Of a DNA stretch of 64,000 bases, positions 53,201 through 62,700 are shown piece by piece. The notes under the pieces were generated by a model, which saw nothing but the letters and a program-made list of their open reading frames with translations, searched no databases and was not told where the DNA came from. Origin of the DNA: an uncultured Cytophagales bacterium (GTDB taxonomy: Bacteria > Bacteroidota > Bacteroidia > Cytophagales > Thermonemataceae); contig CALEMF010000016.1 in assembly GCA_937911505.1 (NCBI GenBank), positions 107,841-171,840 on the forward strand, read 5' to 3'. Position 1 is the stretch's first letter. Each line of letters begins with the position of its first letter. The translations under genes and the position numbers were made by a program.

Positions 53201-56159
53201 CTGTAATATTACCACCGTAGTACTCGAATAAAATACTCGCAAGTTGTTTGTTTTCTGTGGTATGGAACTTCTCGAAGCTTAAGCCTAGTTTTTCTATCCC
53301 TGTACTTGCAGACATGGCCAAGTCTATCTTGAGCTTTTCTATGATTACGGGCTCTTGGAAGTCTACTACCTTGTAGTTTTCATCGGCCTTGTCTGGGCGA
53401 GGCATTTTGAGGGTAAATTTCTCAAAGGTAGCTTTTTCAGCTTCTATAAAATGTATTTGAAGCGATTTGAAGAGGCTATGTTCTCCTTCTTTTGTTCTAG
53501 TCAAACTACCTTTAGCGTCGTAATCGGCAAAATTCACTGTTACACCCAGTTTCAGCCCCTCAAAAGCGATGTTTTCTCCTATGGCTTGAAGCGCTTCCTT
53601 TTTTAAGGGCTGCCCTTGCTCATCTTTAAGCACTTGCTTGTTGTCACCTAAAATATCTTCAAGGAGTTGGTAATTGAGCTTTTTAATGGTAATTGGCTTA
53701 TTAAAGTGTATTTCTTCTATACGAAGCCCCAAGTTTTTAAGGTCATTACCCGACACCTGTGTAGCAGATGCTTGCTTTTCTTTGTTGACAGTGGCATTGG
53801 CTTCTTGTTTTTTCTTTTCTTTCGCTTGCTCTATAAAAGTACCTAAAGTGAGCCCTCCAGGAAGAGAGAAATCATCGATACCTTCAAAGCCTTCTACAGC
53901 AATACCCTGTTCTTTGAAACCATTGAGTAGCATTTCTCCTAGCATTTTTTCCAATAGCTCAGCTTCTTTCAATACCACACTTTTGGTATCTAGCCCAAAT
54001 CTAAAAGCAATGTCTCCGTGTTTTTGCGCAAGTTGATTTTCCTTTAAGGCAATTTTATTTCTTAGTCGACGTATTTTTAAGTCTTGTTCTGCATTTTCTC
54101 GTTTGCTATCTGCACGGTCTTCCAGTAATTCAACGAGTTCTGCTCGTAATTCTTCCAGTTCTTTTTTCTCCGCTTCGGTCGCTGCATATACACCTGCTTT
54201 GGCGTTGAGATTTTTCATTTGGAGGGCTGTTTTCCCCAATTCGAGCTTACCGATACCTCCCATAGAGCTGCTATAGAAATTTTCTATGGTAATATCTGAG
54301 GCTTCTAAGTTAAAATCTTGCATGGCTGTATAGCCGAGGGCAAGTGCTTGCTTCAATCCTTCGCTGGCCGTTGCTACACCTTCTTCTTTTCCTTGTAAGC
54401 CTGCAATGACTTTTTGTACAGAGGCAATAGCTACCGCAGCAACACTGGCAAGGATATTACCGATGCCTGATACCCCATCCATAATATCACCTGCCTTGCT
54501 CAACATCTGTGTGGCATTCACTTCTATATTTTTCAGTTGTAGCTTACCAATGACGTAGGTTTCTTCCTCGAAAATGACACGTAAATCGTGGAAAACAAGT
54601 CGCCGTAACAAAAGCTGAAGCGCCATTGCTTTAGCTTGTTGTTCTTCTTGGCCTTTAGGCGCGGCATCCCAACTAAGGCTGGCAAATAGATTTTGAAATA
54701 TACCTCCCTCAGCACGTAATGACATATCGGGAGAGAGATTATCCAAGCTTGCAAAAGGAAGCGCATTGGCAAAAATACGGATGGTATTCTCTTGCTCGGA
54801 ATCATTGTTTTCCTCATCTCTTAAATCTACCCTTACCGATAGTTCTCCAGCGTCTAGTTCAAGCGTCTTTTGTTTGTCTTCGGCATCGCGCTCATCACCA
54901 GGCTGAAATACCTTTTTTTCCTCCAGCCAACGTTGGTAGTCTTGTGGAGAAGAGCGTTTATTACGTGTAAAAGCAAAGCCTCCTACTGTACCTGCCCCTG
55001 CTGCTTGGTATTCTGTAAGATCAAACTCATGTAAATCTTCTTCCTTATTGATGGCAAAGCTGATAAGTTTCCCTGTCAGTTTAAAAATAGAGGCAATGCC
55101 ACTGAGAAACCTACCAAAACCCGTCGCCCAGAAGCCTTCTGAGTGCCCTGCTACACCCCTTAATGCTGCAGAAATACCACCTATGTTTTCTGTACCTTCT
55201 TTTACACCTCCTTTTAGCCTGTCAGGATTCTTTTTATCCACTAAGGAAAGGTTGAAGACACTTGGAAACTTCTTCTCAAGGTATTGGCGTCGCTTGGGAG
55301 GAAAAGGTGTAGCTCTCAAGTCGTTTTCTAGTATTTTATTTTCTAAGCCCGCCTCTACAACAATGTACAGGATACTGGTAAGATTGCTTTGCTTACCTGC
55401 CCGCTCTTTTGCCAGAGCGGCTTTAAAATCTTTATAAAGCTCCCTTGCGTTTGTACGTATTTTTTTTCCTTTTTCATCAAATTCGTAGCGTCGGAAACCT
55501 CGCTGAAAGGCTACTTTTATTTGTCTTCTGAATTCGATAGGCAAGTTCGTTTCCATGCGCGCCGCAAGAGAAGGGTATTCCGTATAAAACATGCGTACAT
55601 ACAAGCTTCCCGCTTGGTCTAAAAGCTTATAGGCCGCGATGGCTTCCTCTGAATCGACGCTGTTGAACAAACCTTCTTTTAGGTTTCTTTTGATCGCTGG
55701 CAAGTTACGTTTAAAAACTTGGTAGCCCCAGTAAGCACGATAAGCGCGCTTTCGTTGTTCAATAAATTGATCGCTGTAAGGTTGTTCGGTAGGTACTTCT
55801 TCCTTTCCTGTTTCGGGATTTAATCTTGTATTAAACTGCCCTTTGCGAAAAGCTAATTTTTTACTGGTTCTTATGTCTTCGTAAAACCGCTCTATCATCT
55901 CCGCATTTTCCTTGTAGAAAGTGTCCAGTTCGAGTCGTTTTATAATACGGCTGATACGTATATTATCTCTTTTTTCTCTGCCTATTCTGTAGTCTCTTAG
56001 CGACCCTTCGGTGGTAGTAACGCCCTCTCTTACTTCATCGGTAGCGGTTTGCTTTTCCTTTCGTTTTTTGGAACGCCCCAACTGATTGTTGTAAAGCTTG
56101 GCTTGTGGTAAGGTTCCTTGATCATACGCTTCTTTAGAAGAATGTGTGGGTGAAGACAT
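50205..56159 (-). CDS. Giant protein of unknown function (about 1,984 aa)
   Basis: Unrecognised very large protein with no signal peptide and no T9SS sorting domain. The first 330 residues (from MSSPTHSSKEAYDQG) are charged and helical. A hydrophobic patch follows near 350-370 (GFGRFLSGIASIFKL), then a long beta-rich part of some 1,300 residues made of irregular units such as LKNIEVNA, LQMKNLNAKA and LTNTKFEGFSYDIE. This is broken by a hydrophobic helix near 570-585 (ILASVAAVAIASVQKVIAG) and a coiled coil near 656-705. It ends with GKVHAEATDIYVKGFLLELD and a KKEE tail. I start at 56159; an ATG at 56231 is possible. A decayed copy of the last 65 residues lies just upstream. A scaffold or injected toxin is conceivable, but nothing shows it. 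Confidence 0.75.
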   Translation of the reverse strand: MSSPTHSSKEAYDQGTLPQAKLYNNQLGRSKKRKEKQTATDEVREGVTTTEGSLRDYRIGREKRDNIRISRIIKRLELDTFYKENAEMIERFYEDIRTSKKLAFRKGQFNTRLNPETGKEEVPTEQPYSDQFIEQRKRAYRAYWGYQVFKRNLPAIKRNLKEGLFNSVDSEEAIAAYKLLDQAGSLYVRMFYTEYPSLAARMETNLPIEFRRQIKVAFQRGFRRYEFDEKGKKIRTNARELYKDFKAALAKERAGKQSNLTSILYIVVEAGLENKILENDLRATPFPPKRRQYLEKKFPSVFNLSLVDKKNPDRLKGGVKEGTENIGGISAALRGVAGHSEGFWATGFGRFLSGIASIFKLTGKLISFAINKEEDLHEFDLTEYQAAGAGTVGGFAFTRNKRSSPQDYQRWLEEKKVFQPGDERDAEDKQKTLELDAGELSVRVDLRDEENNDSEQENTIRIFANALPFASLDNLSPDMSLRAEGGIFQNLFASLSWDAAPKGQEEQQAKAMALQLLLRRLVFHDLRVIFEEETYVIGKLQLKNIEVNATQMLSKAGDIMDGVSGIGNILASVAAVAIASVQKVIAGLQGKEEGVATASEGLKQALALGYTAMQDFNLEASDITIENFYSSSMGGIGKLELGKTALQMKNLNAKAGVYAATEAEKKELEELRAELVELLEDRADSKRENAEQDLKIRRLRNKIALKENQLAQKHGDIAFRFGLDTKSVVLKEAELLEKMLGEMLLNGFKEQGIAVEGFEGIDDFSLPGGLTLGTFIEQAKEKKKQEANATVNKEKQASATQVSGNDLKNLGLRIEEIHFNKPITIKKLNYQLLEDILGDNKQVLKDEQGQPLKKEALQAIGENIAFEGLKLGVTVNFADYDAKGSLTRTKEGEHSLFKSLQIHFIEAEKATFEKFTLKMPRPDKADENYKVVDFQEPVIIEKLKIDLAMSASTGIEKLGLSFEKFHTTENKQLASILFEYYGGNITEGEGQHIAGALEMGAEGIQGLDVSMKGDDLEIGLRSLDIEKITLDALQVAGEGFEISCDHQFSVDQIALRGLKLHVNPKEGIFRLDELKKFKIQKMAIGAGSGRIVVGGTRIPLKNTHIEELEATDLKLDFSEGVEGLFDQFKQGKIEAKRFNVHNLVMKSLFNLDKFNATSLYIERTNEKRGNVTRRRINFGAGLDAQISQKFGEGMVKLGGKTYMSGAYYEETEVMKDEFGNVVKDEFGEEIVRKEEIIKADLSRSKLRFELNNAKGQQESGGGISTKKVSLTYNKTRGILDFNLGENASEAVLSLDQIFYYKDKDHFIKRSDIGKEARKPFKIINPRARVQLLYQTKKVEGEEVKTLVGYKLVNFEIDKIAGSNLEVKMGDFHMYIPPDKEAYVEHVKMNGTFMTATGESEFSLETGKLDIEEVGLHLFQMLLLHPHLSISGGISLQKKLDGETNVSLKGVELALITERRSNRLYKKIGDKGSAFLGSAEEGEKASLFQSGEITIHQKDGKSTVIISNPVLNDIKVLGSIGDIEQKVLRLEELILSGGIDGNLLIEDDGQKLLMKPQYKSDPDPESNEGKLLRIERAKLMVDLDALPTGEKEAAASTPQPHPNQRIKDGLARYQFLNVFGGSTLTVDAFGKSIVLSIATKEESDGSKRTSMNMGHFIKGLSTIAVDYLIENLLEGRWDIINNKHVKRALRHTLTTQKDNLLPVIGTKVLDSFEGIYGQKLLNRNQVDFPTFAFLIQELATNGNVLETFIHSMIKAVVRYGIDGIEALGEMLEPDETVGDFLPKMPWQIWLEEKLEEKLEKPLKEYSKEQLSRYAEGFVKEYIDGLLNGESEESEGPSFVDETIKDLKLKITLDTKAASKLDDPTSRGILEENTRSDLTRSAFSLQSKALITFDEIKEDGKFAGLAPTLTLTNTKFEGFSYDIETSVGKGKLSTKELGITKLLIAKQGLSGTGKVHAEATDIYVKGFLLELDKNKKEETKKELKSG

Positions 56160-56470
56160 AAGTAATAAATTTTGAATAACTGTTAGGTGTGCAGCGCTAG
56201 GTGTATAAGCCTTGCGCTTGCTAATGTACAAGCGGGTATTATGCAGTATTTCTTAAGAAAACCTTATTAATACACAACTTATAGATAAAGACATAATGGG
56301 TACTGTGGTAGACATGAGACAATTTTGATTAGTCAAAGTATTCGAAAGATACATACTTTTGATGAATCTTTCAAATGAAATTTCAACACTGCTTGATGCA
56401 CTAACGACAAGGAGAATCTTCACTTTCTTAAATTGTAGTGTTGTTACTCCTCTTCTTTTTTCTTCTTCGA
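56160..56470. other. Intergenic region upstream of the giant gene
   Basis: 311 AT-rich bases between the giant gene and the pseudogene remnant. I see no -7 element of the TAnnTTTG type, no hairpin and no meaningful open frame apart from the short possible N-terminal extension of the giant protein. Confidence 0.4.
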
Positions 56471-56680
56471 CTAGTTCATCTCTAGCTTAAAACCCTTGAG
56501 GGAGATATTTTTGGCTTTTGCGCTTACGTTACCCAATCCTCTAAAGCACCCTTTCTGGATTACCATCTCTTCGATACTAAATCTTTTTGTGTAGACTTTT
56601 CTAGGCGTAGCCGCTGAGCCAAAAAGATAGCTGAAGCCATCGAAGTGGAAATTACTAAGATCAATAGAGTGGGTTCTTCT
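56471..56680 (-). pseudogene. Decayed copy of the giant protein's C-terminus
   Basis: The minus strand from 56680 to the TAG at 56473-56471 encodes SIDLSNFHFDGFSY, then IEEMVIQKGCFRGLGNVSA and KAKNISLKGFKLEMN. This lines up with the end of the giant protein (LTLTNTKFEGFSY; ITKLLIAKQGLSGTGKVHA; EATDIYVKGFLLELD) with only a few differences in length. A stop codon precedes it, there is no suitable start, and the remaining 95% of a giant gene is missing. It is the surviving 3' end of a second copy, in the same direction as the intact gene. Confidence 0.72.
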
Positions 56681-56740
56681 TCATAAAGGGTGAGTAGTGT
56701 TGGCTGTCTCACCCTCTACGCTTCCTCTATGAAAGAAAAC

Positions 56741-57190
56741 TTACAAACTATTGAGCCAAGCCATAGCATCGTTTTGGTTTCCAAAAAGCCGCTGGCTTTC
56801 ATTGGCTTGTTGGCTATCGTCTCCATAAAGATCTAACGTAAGGTTGGCGAAAAACTCCTCTGGTAATACGATGGCATTGTACCGCATACCCGCCTCTATG
56901 AGTTGAGGAAGCAGGGTTTGCTCAAACCAATCGCTAATCATATCAAAGGCCGCCCCTTCTAAAGCTTGTACATTGCATAGTTTTTTAGGGCTATGATGCG
57001 CGGCAATCATTTTAGGGTAAAACTTTTCCATAATATACATCAGCTCTTCTTCTGAAACGTAGCCGTAGTAGTTATCGTTAAAAATACCCATAGAGGCCCA
57101 TTCTGTAGAAAGGAAAGCAATTTTTTGGTTATCTTGGTTGTAAAACTCCACACCTTGGACAACAGGTCTGTCAATAACAGGAACTTGCAT
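56741..57190 (-). CDS. STAS/SpoIIAA-like protein
   Basis: 149-aa soluble protein. I start at MQVPVIDR (57190); an upstream in-frame ATG (57271) would add 27 Lys/Asn-rich residues. The pattern of alternating strands and helices (GVEFYNQDNQKIAFLSTEW, YNAIVLPEEFFANLTLDLY) and the end NQNDAMAWLNSL resemble the SpoIIAA-like/SEC14-type STAS proteins common in Bacteroidota, which often end in ExAxxWL. The fold is inferred, not certain. It lies between the giant-protein remnant and the T9SS-related genes. The function is unknown. Confidence 0.6.
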   Translation of the reverse strand: MQVPVIDRPVVQGVEFYNQDNQKIAFLSTEWASMGIFNDNYYGYVSEEELMYIMEKFYPKMIAAHHSPKKLCNVQALEGAAFDMISDWFEQTLLPQLIEAGMRYNAIVLPEEFFANLTLDLYGDDSQQANESQRLFGNQNDAMAWLNSL

Positions 57191-57551
57191 AAGTAAACTT
57201 TTGGTTTTATTTAATTGAAATGACTTATTATAATAAAATATTAAACTAACTATTTTTTCAACGTTTTGCAATAGTATTGTTTACTGAAAACTAATGAGCT
57301 GCCTAAGACAATTACTACGTAGAGCGCCAGTTTAAACTTTAGCTATGAGTACTTACCGTTTTGTGTAGTTGCACAAATGAATGAAAAAACATATATTGCT
57401 CGCTATCTTACTACCATCATTAATAAAATCTCAACAAAAAACACCTTTTACATAATTCTTACCGCATAAGTGAACTGACTTATTAGATTTTTCTATATAT
57501 TTGGTCTTCTACACATTTTTAAAACAAACCTTTAGCAACTAACCCCATAAA
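57191..57551. other. Divergent intergenic region
   Basis: 361 AT-rich bases between the STAS-like gene (-) and the FISUMP lipoprotein gene (+). It contains a TATATTTG -7 element for the latter (57496-57503). I find no element for the minus-strand gene, no RNA gene and no repeat. Confidence 0.45.
57496..57503 (+). promoter_or_regulatory. -7 element (TATATTTG) for the FISUMP lipoprotein
   Basis: Full match to TAnnTTTG, 48 bases before the ATG at 57552. No -33 TTTG stands at the usual spacing. Confidence 0.45.
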
Positions 57552-58367
57552 ATGATGAAACGCTACTATACCCTATTGCTAAGCCTTGTGCTTACTACTG
57601 TGTTTTTCAGCGCTTGTGACAATGATGATGACGACGATACCCCTGCCTGTGAACTGGCTCTTTCGGCTACTTCTTTAGAAGCCTATGTGATTGAAGCCAC
57701 TGCTACTGGCGGCGCCACGCCTTATCGCTATGCCATTAATGGAGGCGATTTTCAAGACAACGGTACTTTTGAAGTAGATGGTACACAAGACTACACCCTT
57801 GTGGTACAAGATGCTAATAACTGTGAGGCCACCGTTACAGTAACGGCCCAAAACGCCAGCAGTTTTACTGATCCCCGCGACAACAACGTTTATCGCACCG
57901 TAAGGATTGGTAATCAAATCTGGATGGCAGAAAACCTGAACTACATTACCAACGATGGTAGTAAATGCTACGACGACGAGGCTGCCAATTGCACCGCCGA
58001 TGGACGCCTTTACAATTGGGAAGCCGCCCGAAATGCTGCCCCTACTGGTTGGAGCCTCCCCACCGAAGCAGAATTCCAAACGCTTATCGACCAGTACGCA
58101 GATGCTACCGCTGCCGCCAATGCCCTCCGCCCTGGTGGAGAGAGTGGCTTTGAAGCGCAATTTGCAGGAGAATGTGGAATAACAGATATAGACCCCGAAG
58201 AGATGTCTGATTGCGGCAGTATAGATATACTTGGGGTTTGTTGGACCTCTGAAGAAGACGATGAGTCACCTAACAGTGCAAGAAATCTACGTTTTACCGG
58301 AAGTAGTGTTTCTATAAGTATTTCAAATAAGGTTTTACGATATTCAGTAAGATGTCTTAAAGATTAA
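57552..58367 (+). CDS. FISUMP-domain lipoprotein with SprB-like repeat
   Basis: 271-aa lipoprotein, lipobox FSAC (Cys22), followed by an acidic Asp run (DNDDDDDTP). Residues 30-100 form one SprB-type repeat (ATGGATPYRYAINGGDFQDNG, then YTLVVQDANNCEATV), the unit found in the gliding adhesin SprB. Residues 105-271 form a FISUMP domain: VRIGNQIWMAENLNY, GRLYNWEAA, PTGWSLPTEAEFQTL and the final LRYSVRCLKD. It should be anchored at the cell surface. The next gene encodes a T9SS-exported protein in the same direction, suggesting a common surface role. Confidence 0.9.
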   Translation: MMKRYYTLLLSLVLTTVFFSACDNDDDDDTPACELALSATSLEAYVIEATATGGATPYRYAINGGDFQDNGTFEVDGTQDYTLVVQDANNCEATVTVTAQNASSFTDPRDNNVYRTVRIGNQIWMAENLNYITNDGSKCYDDEAANCTADGRLYNWEAARNAAPTGWSLPTEAEFQTLIDQYADATAAANALRPGGESGFEAQFAGECGITDIDPEEMSDCGSIDILGVCWTSEEDDESPNSARNLRFTGSSVSISISNKVLRYSVRCLKD

Positions 58368-58402
58368 GTAGAGTTTCTTTATACTAAAAAGAATTAAAAA
58401 CT

Positions 58403-59686
58403 ATGAGAAATTTAATGACATTGTTAGTTGCTGTACTACTGTACAGTGGCTACACCTTTGGGCAAGCACCTACCGTGACAAGCACCCAACCAGCAGATAA
58501 CGCGCAGGATATTGCTCCTCACGTCAATATTCGTATCAACTATAGTACTGAGATAAGGAGAGTGAACGATACTGGATTAAATGACAACAATGTAGATGCC
58601 CTTATTACTCTTAAAGAAGACAATGCGAGTGGGCTGGATGTAGCTTTTAATGCCAGCATTAATGGAGAACTAACAACAGTTACCATTGACCCAACTGCTG
58701 TGTTGAAAGAAAACCAGTGGTACTTTGTACGTATGGAGCGAGTAGAAAGTGCTACTAATGACACCATCGCTACTGCGCCTACCTTCCGCTTCAGAACGGG
58801 CGCTTACCCTACCATTAATAGTGGAGGGCTTTCTTTTTGTGCTACCGAGGCAAATGCAGGGCTAGGCAACATTACCATCAATGAGCAACTTCCCAATAAC
58901 TTTATTACGCGCAGTGCAGTGGGTGAAAACCAATCTTTTGTCATTCAGCTCCCTATGGGGTACCAGTTTGTAGAAGGACAAGGGAGTGCCCAGCTCAATA
59001 CACCTGGGAATGCGGCCGATAATGATATTGTACTACAGCCATTAGAGATACGCCCCAATGATAACCCTCGCCTTGCTCGAGTACGTTTTGCCAACCAAAA
59101 TGGTGGTAACAACCTTACCGGCAATCATATTGACATTATTACTATCTCGGGGTTACAAGTAGCCCTTACCGTACCAGGTGTGAACCCTGGGGGTAATATT
59201 GTTTTCACGGACGCCTCCGATGCTTTTTTACCTGGGGTTAACCTAGATGGCTTTGTACTAGGCACGATCACCGCCGATGCGGCCGAAACCATCACTATTA
59301 CCGACGCAACGGCCTGTGCCGTAGATCCATGTGACCTTGATCCCTGCGATCCCTCTTGTGCCAACCGTTGTAGCGGCCCTACTCCTTGCCCAAACTGTGA
59401 TCCTTGTGACATAGACCGTTGTGATGCGGGTTGTTCTACGCGCTGTAATGGTCCCAACCCTTGCCCAGGCTGTGCTGATCCTTGCGACACAAATCCTTGT
59501 GGGCCAGGCTGTCCACCTGATCCAAGCTGTTTTGACCCCTGCGACCTAGATCCCTGCGATATTGGATGTCCTCCTAACCCACTTTGTAATGATCCTTGTC
59601 TACCAGGTGACCCTTGTGAACCTTTCAGTACTGCTACTACCCAGCGGGTATTTACTAATCCCACCCCACGTACCGTAAGTGTATGA
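58403..59686 (+). CDS. N-terminal part of a T9SS-type surface protein, ended by an in-frame TGA
   Basis: 427-aa frame with a signal peptide (residues 1-20, ending TFGQ). Residues 22-135 are a bacterial Ig-like domain (SbsA/Big_5 type: STQPADNAQDIAPHVNIRI, ENQWYFVRME). After a central beta-rich part, residues 310-410 are a Cys-rich region built of DPCD-x-DPCD and CNGPNPCPGC-like repeats with about 40 Cys. The frame stops at TGA (59684-59686) in the middle of an Ig-like phrase (PRTVSV). The sequence continues in the same frame without further stops to 63166, so this is best seen as the front half of one gene of about 1,587 codons. The protein as written has no C-terminal sorting domain. Confidence 0.75.
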   Translation: MRNLMTLLVAVLLYSGYTFGQAPTVTSTQPADNAQDIAPHVNIRINYSTEIRRVNDTGLNDNNVDALITLKEDNASGLDVAFNASINGELTTVTIDPTAVLKENQWYFVRMERVESATNDTIATAPTFRFRTGAYPTINSGGLSFCATEANAGLGNITINEQLPNNFITRSAVGENQSFVIQLPMGYQFVEGQGSAQLNTPGNAADNDIVLQPLEIRPNDNPRLARVRFANQNGGNNLTGNHIDIITISGLQVALTVPGVNPGGNIVFTDASDAFLPGVNLDGFVLGTITADAAETITITDATACAVDPCDLDPCDPSCANRCSGPTPCPNCDPCDIDRCDAGCSTRCNGPNPCPGCADPCDTNPCGPGCPPDPSCFDPCDLDPCDIGCPPNPLCNDPCLPGDPCEPFSTATTQRVFTNPTPRTVSV

Positions 59687-59773
59687 TCTGCCGGGCAGGT
59701 TTGTGTTTATTTCCTCACTACTATTGATATCAACGACCTTAGGGTCGGGATCGTACGGAACGGTACCCCTACG

Positions 59774-62700
59774 ATGCTCACCAATACCGACTACAGCATC
59801 ACCTTTGCTGGAAACGGTCTTGACAAAACCCTTGAAGTGCGCCCTTTAAATGGTAACCTTTGGCAATTTGGCGATCAGCTCTACATTACCGACGAGCCTA
59901 ACATAGGCGCTAGTGGCTGCTTTGCTTTTAGTGATACCCCTATTGAAATACAGGCTTGGGACAACAATCCAGACGTAAAAATACAGTTTATAGATGCGCA
60001 AACCCTACAACCCACTGCGGCTATTCCTATTACAGAAACAGAGTTGGCCTTCAGTATTGGTAATAACTCCCCTCCAGGAGAGTTTAGAATCTTACAGAAC
60101 GATGATACCACGCTCGTGACAGGCAGTGATGTATTTCGTATTGTAGGATTTGGGGTAGGACGACGGGTAGGTGAAGAGGGATATCTTGATGCGGGCCTTC
60201 CACCACAAGATCAGCTATTACGCAACCCTGAGCCTTATGTCTTCAACCCTGGACTTTTCCCTATCAATCGCCAAGTAGGCACTTACGTGGTACGCTTACA
60301 ATGGGGCGACGGTACAGGCAACTATACCTGCGGCTTTAAAGAGATTGTCATTAATGTATTTGATAATACACCGCGGCAATTAGTGGGAATACAGAACGCC
60401 TCTGTTTGTAGAAGCGAGGAAAGTCCTATTCCTATTGGCTGGATTGGGCAAGGGCAGGTAGGTATTTTAGAAAATATAGAGATCATTAACTGCGATGGTA
60501 GCAACTGTAATAGTATCATTTCAGGAATACTCGATGAAGACTATGATTCGAGCGTGGGCGTTTTGAGTGGTTTTAACATAGAGCCTAACGGGATTGCAGA
60601 TGATGTTACCTCTTTTGAAGTACGAATTGACTACGAAGTGTGTGTAGGAGGAAACTGTGAGATCAGATCTCTCACTGAAACCATCACCGTAGAAGAAGAC
60701 CCAGAGCCGCTCATTACACTTTTTGGAAATGAGGGTACACTGCGAGAAGAGTACTGCGCCGATGCAGACGATTTAGAATTTCTAGGGGCACTTAACAATG
60801 GTAATATTGTAGGCGGTGAGCGTATTTTTGAGGTACGCGATTTAGACAATGACAACGTCTTACAGTTTGATCAAAACAACCGCATTGTCTTTCAAGAAGA
60901 TTCAAGTGCCATTGCAGCGCCTACTGAAATCACCTTAGGGCCCAATAACAACGGCTATGCCATCGACTTTACCTTCATTAGTGCGGCAGGTTGCGATAGT
61001 ACTGTTACAGATACTATTTTTGTACGGTCGCTACCAGCAGCGATTAGCAGCCAAACTATTTTCTTTAATTTTTGTGTGGGCGATGTTATTCCACCTTTAC
61101 GTATTATAGACCAGGTACCAGGACTCGATCCTACTGATCAGTTGGTATGGTCTACCCAAAGTGGTATTCCAATTGCCACAGTCGCTTACGACGAGGGGTT
61201 TGTGGCATCTGATATCTCTACACAATTTGCCTCTACTACGCTCTTTAGGGTACAGCGGCTTTCAGCACTAGGCTGCTTAGGCGTCCCTACTCTTGTAGAA
61301 GTAAATGTAGGGAATCCCCCTACTACTGATTTTACCTTTGTAGAAGCTTGTGCGTTAGGTACGGTACGCTTCAGAGATGCTTCAAATACGGGCATTGTGA
61401 ATCCTACCCCAAAAGACCAACTAGCCGAGTGGATCTGGAACTTTGGTAATGATCCTATTAACCCGCGGATCGACACTGTATTTACAGACGATCCACAAAC
61501 CTACGTATACGACACACCTGGTATTTATGAGGTATCACTTACTGTACGTACCGCTATTGGTTGTGCTGCTACCATCACTAAGCAGGTAGTAGTACACGAT
61601 GTGGCTGTATTCGACGAGCAAATTTACCGTGAAACCTTTGAGGATAATCAAGGCACTTGGACTTCCTCGAGTCAGTCTGACAACGCCAACGGAGAAGCCC
61701 AGTTTTCTTCTTGGGAGTGGGTCACATTGGAGAGTGGTGAAGGGGCTTGGCGTACACGTAATGACATTGACACTTATAATAACTCCGAAAAATCTTGGAT
61801 CGAGAGTCCTTGTATTTTACTAGATGCTATCGATCAGCCTTATATTACGCTCAAGTTGCGCTACGATACCGATATTGGTGATGGTGCAGTACTTCAAGTA
61901 GGCACCTACGTACTCGATATGGATACAGGCGATAGTACCATTCTCTGGCAGCGACTCGGGAATATCGACCAAGGCTTAGACTGGTATAACAGTACTGATA
62001 TTGCTGGTATTCCGCTTACGCTAGATGAGGCCCGCATGGGTTGGACGGGTAAAACTGACGACTGGGTATTTGCTCGCTATGATTTAGCCGATGTACAAGT
62101 AGCCAATATGGGACGGTATGTACGTTTCCGCATCTTCTTTGGTAGTAATGCCGACGACACCGATACCACCCCCGAAGGCTTTGTACTCGACGAGGTAGAG
62201 ATACGCAATAAAGAACGTGTGGTACTGATAGAACACTTTAGTAATTTGCGGGATGTAAGCTTTCAAGATGGTGTCTTAGAGCAATATTTGAATACCAATC
62301 GTAGTTTAGGTTACTTTGCTGATATTCGCTACCATACTGTGTATCCCATTCGTGATGCCGTCGCTAGTATCAACTTTGCAGACAATAGCGCACGTTCCCT
62401 TCATTATAAGCTTATTAATCCACCACAAGTAGTGATTGATGGTGCTATGATGAACCTAGAAGGTGAAGGCTTCTCACTGTGGGAAGACGGTGCCGACGAT
62501 TACTACAACAAGCGGACGCTCTTCTCTACGCCTTTCAATATTAACATTGCGCCTCCTGTAAGTGGTAACGGTCAGGTAGAAATTGAGGCAACCGTTACTA
62601 GAAATAACAGCTTAGGGCTCATTGATGATCCTGTATTGGTACAGATGGCCGTGGTAGAAAAAGATGCTGAAGTAGAAGGCAGAATTTTACACAATATTGT

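Noticed and set aside
57379..57471. Possible 30-codon peptide in the intergenic region before the FISUMP gene
   Set aside because: No ribosome-binding or family evidence; short AT-rich frames of this kind are expected by chance.
57675..58160. 161-codon minus-strand frame
   Set aside because: It is antisense to the clear FISUMP domain gene and has no signal, motif or start site of its own.
59125..59664. 179-codon minus-strand frame with Gly/Gln/Ser collagen-like repeats
   Set aside because: The repeats are the complement of the Cys-rich DPCD coding repeats on the plus strand, so the pattern is a by-product.
59684..59686. TGA read as selenocysteine
   Set aside because: No convincing SECIS hairpin follows in the next 40 bases (only a CTGCC/GGCAG stem with no proper loop), and the context is an Ig-like domain, not a redox site. 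Mutation or sequencing error is simpler.
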